Shown piece by piece: positions 29,195-34,278 of a DNA stretch of 34,278 bases. Both the position numbers and the translations under genes were made by a program. The notes beneath the pieces are model-generated. The model worked only from the letters and a program-made list of their open reading frames with translations. It was not told the DNA's origin and did not search any database. Source of the DNA: Streptomyces sp. WZ.A104 (GTDB lineage: Bacteria; Actinomycetota; Actinomycetes; Streptomycetales; Streptomycetaceae); assembly GCF_002382885.1 (NCBI RefSeq), contig NZ_NWVL01000079.1, forward strand, positions 1-34,278. The letters run 5' to 3'. Every line of letters starts with the position of its first letter. The first letter of the stretch is position 1.

Positions 29195-30742
29195 ATGCGA
29201 CGCACATCCCACAAGAAACGTTCCACGCTGGCGAACCGGGCCATTGCCGCCTCCGCCGCCCTGATCCTGGGGGGAGGTGGGCTGGTCGCGGTCAATGTCT
29301 ACGCCTCCGCGGGGGAAGGACCGTCCGGTTCTCCGCCCACCCGGACGCAGAACGCAGGCCGCCAGTTGTCCACCATCGTCTGCCCCGAAGCCGTGAACGG
29401 ACTGGCCGAGGTGCCGGACCGGGTCCGGAGCGAGGTCGACCGTGAACTCGCGGCGATGGATACCCAGATCACCGATGCCTACCGGCAGTTCGCCGACCGG
29501 AAGGAGCAGATAGCCCGCGATCCCGGGCTGGCCGAGAACGCCGTGCTCGGGCCGTTGCGCAGCAAGCGGGCCGCGAGCCTCGACCGCATCGGCACCGCGA
29601 TCGGGCGCGTCGCGGAGCGGCCTGGAGGGCTGGACAGCCTCGCCGGATGCAGCCTGCGCGCCGACGACAGCCGCCCCGGAGGCGGGGGCGGCAACGGCGG
29701 TAGCGGTGGCGATGACGACGGCCAGGGGCAGGACCAGGGCCAGAATCAGGGGCAGAACGCCGGGCAAGGACAGTACGGAGGACAAGGGCAGGACCCCGGC
29801 CAGGACCCGGGCCGAGATCCCGGCCAAGGGGAAGGTTCCGGGCAGGGGCAGGGCGGCAACGGTCCCGTGGCCGCCGATTTCGTCGATATCCAGTCCGTCC
29901 AGCCCAATGTCGAGCGGCCCCGCAAGCGCCGCAACGCCTCCCGGGGCACCTTCACCACCGACTGCGGCCGTAATGAGAACGGGAAGTTCAACCCTGACAA
30001 CGTCATCGTCGCGCCCGGCGTGAGCAACGGCGCGCACCATATGCACGATTACGTCGGCAACCAGGCCAACGACGCGTTCGCCAGCGACGACGATCTGGCG
30101 AACGGCGCCACCACCTGCCGCAACCAGGGCGACCGTTCCACCTACTACTGGCCCGTCCTGCGGCTCCAGAACGGGCAGGACGAGAACGACGTGAACGCCG
30201 ACGGCGGCGGCCGGGACCAGAACGTCGGGGAGATCCAGACGCCCTCCGAGGTCACGCTGAAGTTCGTCGGCTCGCCCGTCGGGAAGGTCACCGCGATGCC
30301 GCGCTTCCTGCGGATCATCACCGGGGACGCGAAGGCGTTCACCAACGGCGACGCCAATGCCAACGCCTCGTGGAGCTGCACCGGATTCGAGGACCGTCAG
30401 CTCAAGGACAAGTATCCGATCTGCCCCGAAGGCAGTCAGGTGGTGCGCACGTTCGCCTTCCAGAGCTGCTGGGACGGACAGAACACCGACAGCGCCAACC
30501 ATCGCACCCATGTGGCGTTCGCCCAGGACAACGGGCGCTGCCCGAGCGGCTTCCGGGCCGTGCCGCAGCTGGTGCAGCGCGTTGTCTACGACGTCCCGCC
30601 CGGTCCCGGCTTCGCCGTCGACTCCTTTCCCGAGCAGCTGCACAAGCCCATCACCGATCACGGTGACTTCATCAACGTCTTCGACGACCGGCTGATGAAG
30701 AAGATGGTGCGGTGCATCAACGACGGCCGCCGCTGCCGCTGA
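29195..30742 (+). CDS. Secreted DUF1996 protein with Gly/Gln-rich linker
   Basis: The 515-aa protein has a signal-type N-terminus (RRTSHKKRSTLANRAIAASAALILGGGG), so export is likely. The region after it (about 60-160) is helical with a Cys pair. A low-complexity linker rich in Gly, Gln and Asp follows (about 168-228). The C-terminal DUF1996 domain (about 235-510) has the SNGAHHMHDYVGNQ and TYYWPVLRLQNG signatures and several cysteines. DUF1996 is known mainly from fungi and actinobacteria and has no settled function; wall or carbohydrate binding is possible. ATG 29195 is chosen because GAGGAG (29185-29190) is 4 nt upstream; an ATG 39 bp earlier is in frame without such a site. Confidence 0.88.
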   Translation: MRRTSHKKRSTLANRAIAASAALILGGGGLVAVNVYASAGEGPSGSPPTRTQNAGRQLSTIVCPEAVNGLAEVPDRVRSEVDRELAAMDTQITDAYRQFADRKEQIARDPGLAENAVLGPLRSKRAASLDRIGTAIGRVAERPGGLDSLAGCSLRADDSRPGGGGGNGGSGGDDDGQGQDQGQNQGQNAGQGQYGGQGQDPGQDPGRDPGQGEGSGQGQGGNGPVAADFVDIQSVQPNVERPRKRRNASRGTFTTDCGRNENGKFNPDNVIVAPGVSNGAHHMHDYVGNQANDAFASDDDLANGATTCRNQGDRSTYYWPVLRLQNGQDENDVNADGGGRDQNVGEIQTPSEVTLKFVGSPVGKVTAMPRFLRIITGDAKAFTNGDANANASWSCTGFEDRQLKDKYPICPEGSQVVRTFAFQSCWDGQNTDSANHRTHVAFAQDNGRCPSGFRAVPQLVQRVVYDVPPGPGFAVDSFPEQLHKPITDHGDFINVFDDRLMKKMVRCINDGRRCR

Positions 30743-30775
30743 CGCGGCGCGTACGGCCCCCGTGAACCTGCGCGG

Positions 30776-31273
30776 TCAGCTCCCGTGGTGACCGGAGTGC
30801 CCGTCCTCGCTCCCCCCTCCGCCACTGTTCCCCGAGTGGTGAGGCGAGGCGGTCTCCACCGTCCCCCCGAGCCGGCCGCGCAGCGCTGCGACCACCTTCG
30901 GATCGCCGACTGCCACCCACTGCCGTCCTACGAGGTAGGAGCCGCCGTAGTCCTTGGCCTCGTTGACCCACTCCCGCTGGCCGCGGTCGGTTGCGAACGT
31001 GGTCAGTACGTAACGTCCGTCGTCCGTCGTGCAGTTGGCCTGGCGGAGCTCCTCGGCGTCGGTCTGTACGTTCGGGTCGCAGCCCGCCTTCTTCGCCAGC
31101 TCCTCCAGGGTGCCCGCCGCGGCGGGCGGCGGCGTGGGCCGCTCCCGGCCGCTGCCGTCGCCGTCGTCGGCGGATCGCGTGCTGCACCCGGCCAGGAACA
31201 GAAGCCCCGCCAGAGCCACCACGGCGGCCCCGGCTCGCGGTCCGCCCCGCCCGTCCGATCGTGTCGTCGCCAT
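30776..31273 (-). CDS. Secreted lipoprotein of unknown function
   Basis: The 165-aa protein has a signal peptide with lipobox LLFLAGC (Cys30), after which the mature chain begins. The mature part has a Pro-rich segment (RERPTPPPAAAG), then a small domain with two cysteines (KAGCDPNVQ..., ANCTTDDGRYVLTTF) that may be disulfide-linked, and a Gly/His-rich tail (HHSGNSGGGGSEDGHSGHHG) that could bind metal. No family was recognised. ATG 31273 is chosen because CAGGAT lies 6 nt upstream (leaderless). It is convergent with the DUF1996 gene across 33 bp. Confidence 0.88.
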   Translation of the reverse strand: MATTRSDGRGGPRAGAAVVALAGLLFLAGCSTRSADDGDGSGRERPTPPPAAAGTLEELAKKAGCDPNVQTDAEELRQANCTTDDGRYVLTTFATDRGQREWVNEAKDYGGSYLVGRQWVAVGDPKVVAALRGRLGGTVETASPHHSGNSGGGGSEDGHSGHHGS

Positions 31274-31279
31274 CGGCCC

Positions 31280-31285
31280 ATCCTG
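31280..31285 (-). promoter_or_regulatory. -10 element of a leaderless promoter (lipoprotein gene)
   Basis: On the minus strand CAGGAT-GGGCCG-ATG has the same hexamer and 6-nt spacing as the epimerase gene. It lies just beyond the methyltransferase stop, so the lipoprotein gene has its own promoter. Confidence 0.5.
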
Positions 31286-31300
31286 CACCCGAAAGCAGGC

Positions 31301-32077
31301 TCAGGGGTGAGCTACGGCGAGACTTACGACATACGCCTCCTCGACCTCGCCGTCGGGGAACAGGGCGGCCAGCAGGGCCCGTTCGCGGTCGAAGTAGTCG
31401 CGGACCGCCGCCGGTTCACGGATCAGGAAGTCGGAGAGGGTGGCCAGGTTGCCGAGATGGACCTCCAGCGGCACACGGCGGCTCCACGCCACCTGCCGGG
31501 TGCGGAAACCGATCCCGTCGGGCAGCGCGGCCCGGAAGCGGGCCCGGTCGTCCGGGGCGGCCGGTATCTCCGCCCCGAAGAACGTGCGCAGCCGCCGTTC
31601 CTGGTCGAGGAGCCACCGCGCGGACGGGTCGGCGTCGTTCCACCACAGGGCGAGCGCCCCGCCCGGCCGCAGCACCCGGCGCGCCTCGGGGACGGACCGG
31701 GCCGGGTCGGTCCAGTGCCAGGCCTGGGCGTACGTGATCAGGTCCACGGAGCCGGTCCGCAGCGGCAGGCTGTTCCCGTCTCCCCGGACCACGGGGACGT
31801 CCGGCAGGCTCCGGCGGAACTGCTCGGCCATCCCGTCGCCCGGCTCCACCGCGGTGACCCGGGCCCCGCGCTCGCACAGCCGTGCCGTACCGAGCCCCGT
31901 ACCGGCCCCGACGTCGGCGACCCGGGCTCCGGCGAGCGGCAGTCCGGCCAGGTCCTCGACGGCGTCGAACAGGGCGGGCGGGTAGGAGGGACGGTTAGCG
32001 TCATAGGCGGCGGCCACCGCGTCGAAGGAGCGCGCCTGCACGGGTTTCGGCACCCGCCTCGTCACTGGTTTCGTCAT
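31301..32077 (-). CDS. SAM-dependent methyltransferase (class I, Methyltransf_11-like)
   Basis: This 258-aa protein has the class I SAM-binding motif VADVGAGTGLGTARL (about residues 50-64), followed by an acidic residue at the end of strand 2 (TAVEPG). The LITYAQAWHWTDP and EARRVLRPGGALALWW blocks complete the Methyltransf_11-like core. The methyl acceptor cannot be inferred. The start is ATG 32077, where the minus-strand -10 hexamer GATGAT is 7 nt upstream; an alternative start 51 bp upstream lacks support. It is divergent from the metal-dependent hydrolase gene (91 bp between starts). Confidence 0.9.
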   Translation of the reverse strand: MTKPVTRRVPKPVQARSFDAVAAAYDANRPSYPPALFDAVEDLAGLPLAGARVADVGAGTGLGTARLCERGARVTAVEPGDGMAEQFRRSLPDVPVVRGDGNSLPLRTGSVDLITYAQAWHWTDPARSVPEARRVLRPGGALALWWNDADPSARWLLDQERRLRTFFGAEIPAAPDDRARFRAALPDGIGFRTRQVAWSRRVPLEVHLGNLATLSDFLIREPAAVRDYFDRERALLAALFPDGEVEEAYVVSLAVAHP

Positions 32078-32084
32078 ACGGGCG

Positions 32085-32090
32085 ATCATC
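32085..32090 (-). promoter_or_regulatory. -10 element of a leaderless promoter (methyltransferase gene)
   Basis: On the minus strand GATGAT ends 7 nt before ATG 32077, with no Shine-Dalgarno sequence. Confidence 0.4.
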
Positions 32091-32156
32091 GCGCGGCCCC
32101 CCGCGTCCGTGCGGGGAATTCCGTGCACGCCTCTGGTCCCCCCGGGTACCCGTCAG

Positions 32157-32162
32157 TACATT
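32157..32162 (+). promoter_or_regulatory. -10 element of a leaderless promoter (hydrolase/reductase operon)
   Basis: TACATT-GACACC-ATG gives a 6-nt spacing to the start at 32169. Confidence 0.55.
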
Positions 32163-32168
32163 GACACC

Positions 32169-33074
32169 ATGTCTAACACGCAGCCAGCGGCGGTCGCGTC
32201 GGAGCGGACGCCCCTCAAGGCCCGCAAGGTGTCCTTCGCCTGGGAGCAGACCCCCCTGCACTGGGTGCCGGGCGACCCCTTCACCACGCACACGATCAAC
32301 GTGCTCCACCTGCTGCTCCCGGCCGGAGAACGCTGGTTCATCCACGTCTACCGGCAGATCCTCCCGTACATCCGAGACGACCGGCTCCGCGAGGACGTCA
32401 TCGGGTTCATCGGGCAGGAGGCCGTGCATTCGCAGGCGCACGACGATGTGCTGCCGCACCTGCGGGAGTTGGGCCTCGACCCGACCCCGTACACCGCGCA
32501 GGTCGACTGGTTCTTCGAGAAGCTGCTCGGGGACCGGACCCTGCCGCCGGGGCGGGCGTCCAAGTGGTGGCTGATGGAGCGCGTGGCGATGATCGCGGCG
32601 ATCGAGCACTACACCGCCTTCCTCGGCGACTGGATCCTCAACGCCGAGGCGCTCGACCGGCGGGGCGCGGACCCGACCATGCTGGACCTGCTGCGCTGGC
32701 ACGGCGCGGAGGAGGTGGAGCACCGGTCGGTGGCCTTCGACGTCTTCATGCACGTCGACGGCGGCTACCGGCGGCGGGTGCGGACCTGGGCTGCGGCCTT
32801 CTCCGCGCTGGTGTTCCTCTGGCAGCGCGGGACCCGGTTCTTCATGGAGAACGACCCGAGCCTGCTGGACGGCAGGGCGACGTTCAAGGCGTTCCACGCG
32901 AGCGGGAGGCAGGGCACGCTGCCGAGCACCGGAGCGATCCTGCGGTCCGTGCCGAGCTATCTCAGCCGCTCCTACCACCCGTCGCAGGAAGGCAGTACGG
33001 CCCAGGCCGTCGACTACCTCGCCCACTCGCCCGCGGCGCTCGCCGCCGAGGCCCGTACGACGGGAAGCTCCTGA
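32169..33074 (+). CDS. Predicted metal-dependent hydrolase (PF10118-like, ferritin-like helical)
   Basis: The 301-aa helical protein carries spaced metal-ligand motifs characteristic of the PF10118 'metal-dependent hydrolase' family: IGQEAVHSQAHDD (about residue 82), ERVAMIAAIEHYTAFLGDW (about 138) and WHGAEEVEHRSVAFD (about 178). Glu/His pairs in E-x2-H spacing suggest a dinuclear iron centre. An oxidative reaction fed by a reductase is therefore plausible, despite the hydrolase name. The stop is 3 bp before the next ATG, so the reductase gene is co-transcribed and likely a functional partner. Confidence 0.88.
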   Translation: MSNTQPAAVASERTPLKARKVSFAWEQTPLHWVPGDPFTTHTINVLHLLLPAGERWFIHVYRQILPYIRDDRLREDVIGFIGQEAVHSQAHDDVLPHLRELGLDPTPYTAQVDWFFEKLLGDRTLPPGRASKWWLMERVAMIAAIEHYTAFLGDWILNAEALDRRGADPTMLDLLRWHGAEEVEHRSVAFDVFMHVDGGYRRRVRTWAAAFSALVFLWQRGTRFFMENDPSLLDGRATFKAFHASGRQGTLPSTGAILRSVPSYLSRSYHPSQEGSTAQAVDYLAHSPAALAAEARTTGSS

Positions 33075-33077
33075 CCC

Positions 33078-34157
33078 ATGGCTCTGCCCCGTCTGCGTAC
33101 CGTCGCGCTCGTCACCGGCGCTGCCCTGCTCACCCGGCGGGCTCTGAAACGCCGGATCGCCCGGTCTCCGCTGTGGCCGCTGCCCGCCCTGCCCGAGCCG
33201 GTGTCGGGCCATTCCCAGCGGCGGCCGACGACGATCCGCCGGCTGCTGATCACCGGACGGACGGTGATCGCCGAGGACGTCGTCCAGCTCCGGCTGGAGG
33301 GGTCCGGCCTGGCGCGCTGGCAGCCCGGCGCGCATCTGGACCTGGTGCTGCCGTCCGGCCTGGTACGGCAGTACTCACTGTGCGGCGACCCGGACGACAC
33401 CGGTGGGTACACGGTGGCGACCCGGCTGGTGGCGGACGGCCGGGGCGGTTCGCGGGAGGTGCACGAACAGCTCCGGGAGGGCCTGGAGATCGAGGTGCGC
33501 GGGCCGCGCAACCGCTTCCCGCTGACCGATGCCCCCGCCTACGTCTTCGTCGTCGGCGGCATCGGGATCACCCCGGTCCTGCCGATGCTGCGGTCGCTGG
33601 CCGCGTCGGGGGCCGACTGGCGGCTGCTGTACGGGGGACGGTCGCGGGCCTCCATGCCGTTCCTGGAGGAGATCGAGAAGCTCGGCACGGGCGGGGGCCG
33701 GGTCACGGTCGTCGCCCAGGACGAGGCGGGCCACCCGGACGTCACCGCGGCGCTGACCGGGCTCGCCCCGGGCACGGCGGTCTACTGCTGCGGGCCCGAG
33801 CCCCTGATGGAGGCCGTCACCGCCGCGCTCCCCGAGGGCTGCACGCTCCACCTGGAACGGTTCTCGGCGACGACGGGCGGGGGCCCTGTGGACTCCTCGG
33901 CCTTCGAGGTGGAACTGCGGCGCAGCGGCCGAACCGTGCCGGTCGCGGCCGGGCAGTCGGTGCTGGCCGCCGTCCGCGCGGAGCTGCCCCATGTCCCGTA
34001 CTCCTGCGAGCAGGGCTTCTGCGGAACCTGCCAACAGCGCGTACTGGAGGGCGAGATCGAGCACCGGGACGAGCTGCTGACCGACGACGAGCGGGGCGAC
34101 TCGATGCTGATCTGCGTCTCGCGCTGCCGGGGCGAGCGCCTGGTGCTGGACCTCTAG
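33078..34157 (+). CDS. Ferredoxin-type flavin reductase (FNR-like with C-terminal [2Fe-2S] domain)
   Basis: The 359-aa electron-transfer protein has a flavin-binding RQYSLCGDP motif (about residue 96). Its nucleotide-binding GGIGITPVLPML is about 156-167 and a C-terminal plant-type [2Fe-2S] domain has Cys310, Cys315, Cys318 and Cys346 (CEQGFCGTC ... LICVSRC). The layout is that of phthalate-dioxygenase-reductase-like or VanB-type proteins. An N-terminal hydrophobic stretch (VALVTGAALLTRRAL) could be a membrane anchor. It is translated 3 bp after the hydrolase gene. Together they look like a reductase plus diiron oxygenase pair (inference). The substrate is unknown. An IS end lies just downstream. 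Confidence 0.93.
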   Translation: MALPRLRTVALVTGAALLTRRALKRRIARSPLWPLPALPEPVSGHSQRRPTTIRRLLITGRTVIAEDVVQLRLEGSGLARWQPGAHLDLVLPSGLVRQYSLCGDPDDTGGYTVATRLVADGRGGSREVHEQLREGLEIEVRGPRNRFPLTDAPAYVFVVGGIGITPVLPMLRSLAASGADWRLLYGGRSRASMPFLEEIEKLGTGGGRVTVVAQDEAGHPDVTAALTGLAPGTAVYCCGPEPLMEAVTAALPEGCTLHLERFSATTGGGPVDSSAFEVELRRSGRTVPVAAGQSVLAAVRAELPHVPYSCEQGFCGTCQQRVLEGEIEHRDELLTDDERGDSMLICVSRCRGERLVLDL

Positions 34158-34278
34158 GGCCAACGCCGTTCAGTTAGATCGAGGTCCGGGGTGTCAAGGC
34201 CCGCTCATGAGCATGTGGATGCTGATGGTGGCTTTGTAGGTGGTGCGGTCAATGGCGGGTCCGCGTGCGTTGTATTTG
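34158..34278. mobile_element. Left end of an insertion sequence (IS4-like), continuing past the window
   Basis: The segment begins directly after the reductase stop with GGGCCAACGCCGTTCAGTTA, which looks like a terminal inverted repeat. It then contains the end of a minus-strand transposase-like reading frame. The other end is outside the window, so the inverted repeat and target duplication cannot be checked. Confidence 0.5.
34194..34277 (-). CDS. Transposase C-terminus (partial, IS4-like)
   Basis: The minus strand reads an open C-terminal tail of 27 codons ending in TGA at 34194-34196. Its residues KYNARGPAIDRTTYKATISI resemble the C-terminus of IS4-type DDE transposases common in Streptomyces, where the tail follows the last catalytic strand. 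The body lies beyond the right edge. No function other than transposition is suggested. Family assignment is from memory and may be wrong. Confidence 0.5.
   Translation of the reverse strand, partial: KYNARGPAIDRTTYKATISIHMLMSGP

Overview
This window is a high-GC actinobacterial chromosome segment, almost certainly from Streptomyces or a close relative. The evidence is strong third-position GC bias, GTG and TTG starts, many leaderless promoters, an AceE-type homodimeric pyruvate dehydrogenase E1, and the gene order sucB - GntR - aceE ... lipB - lipA - DUF4191 - RDD - glnA ... glnII, which I recall from the core of Streptomyces chromosomes. No rRNA, tRNA or CRISPR array was seen. The only mobile-element trace is a transposase tail at the right edge.

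Layout. (1) 1-4.8 kb holds the end of a 2-oxoacid dehydrogenase E2 gene (sucB), a FadR/PdhR-like GntR regulator and aceE. (2) 4.9-11.1 kb holds single housekeeping or unknown genes: a WYL regulator, DUF4240, a GNAT, a TIGR01777 epimerase-like protein, an FAD oxidoreductase and an NsdA-like HTH/TPR regulator. (3) 11.4-13.4 kb holds lipB and lipA, which build the lipoyl cofactor used by the E2 protein at the left edge. (4) 13.6-16.8 kb holds a 66-aa conserved small protein, a DUF4191 membrane protein, an RDD membrane protein and glnA with a textbook GlnR box. (5) 17.0-22.6 kb is more accessory. It has a 47-aa zinc-finger-like peptide with a duplicated tail, a chloramphenicol-phosphotransferase-like kinase translationally coupled to a GNAT, a 101-aa unknown gene under a DNA-damage (PafBC-type) promoter, an ArsC-like protein, a carboxymuconolactone-decarboxylase-family protein divergent from a MocR/PdxR regulator, and a Gfo/Idh/MocA oxidoreductase. 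(6) 22.58-25.55 kb has a nine-unit 13-bp tandem array and a two-gene operon: a Ro60/TROVE-like protein with a vWA domain, then an uncharacterised protein with a Fis-like C-terminal helix-turn-helix. (7) 25.6-28.9 kb holds glnII with a second GlnR box, then a NarL-type histidine kinase/response regulator pair. (8) 29.2-34.2 kb holds a secreted DUF1996 protein, a lipoprotein, a methyltransferase, a metal-dependent hydrolase plus ferredoxin-reductase operon, and the end of an insertion sequence.

How the genes work together. E2 and AceE form the pyruvate/2-oxoglutarate dehydrogenase machinery; LipB and LipA supply its lipoate; the GntR regulator probably senses a carboxylate and may act on two candidate operator regions. 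GlnA (adenylylatable GSI, Tyr397 present) and GlnII are the two glutamine synthetases, and both have GlnR boxes. The best candidate for an under-described system is the Ro-like/vWA + HTH operon; the next best is the small gene with the PafBC-type promoter.

A recurrent trait is a -10 hexamer ending 6-7 nt before the start codon (about a dozen genes). This marks leaderless mRNAs and was used to choose several starts. All family assignments were made by reading motifs; no database search was possible.
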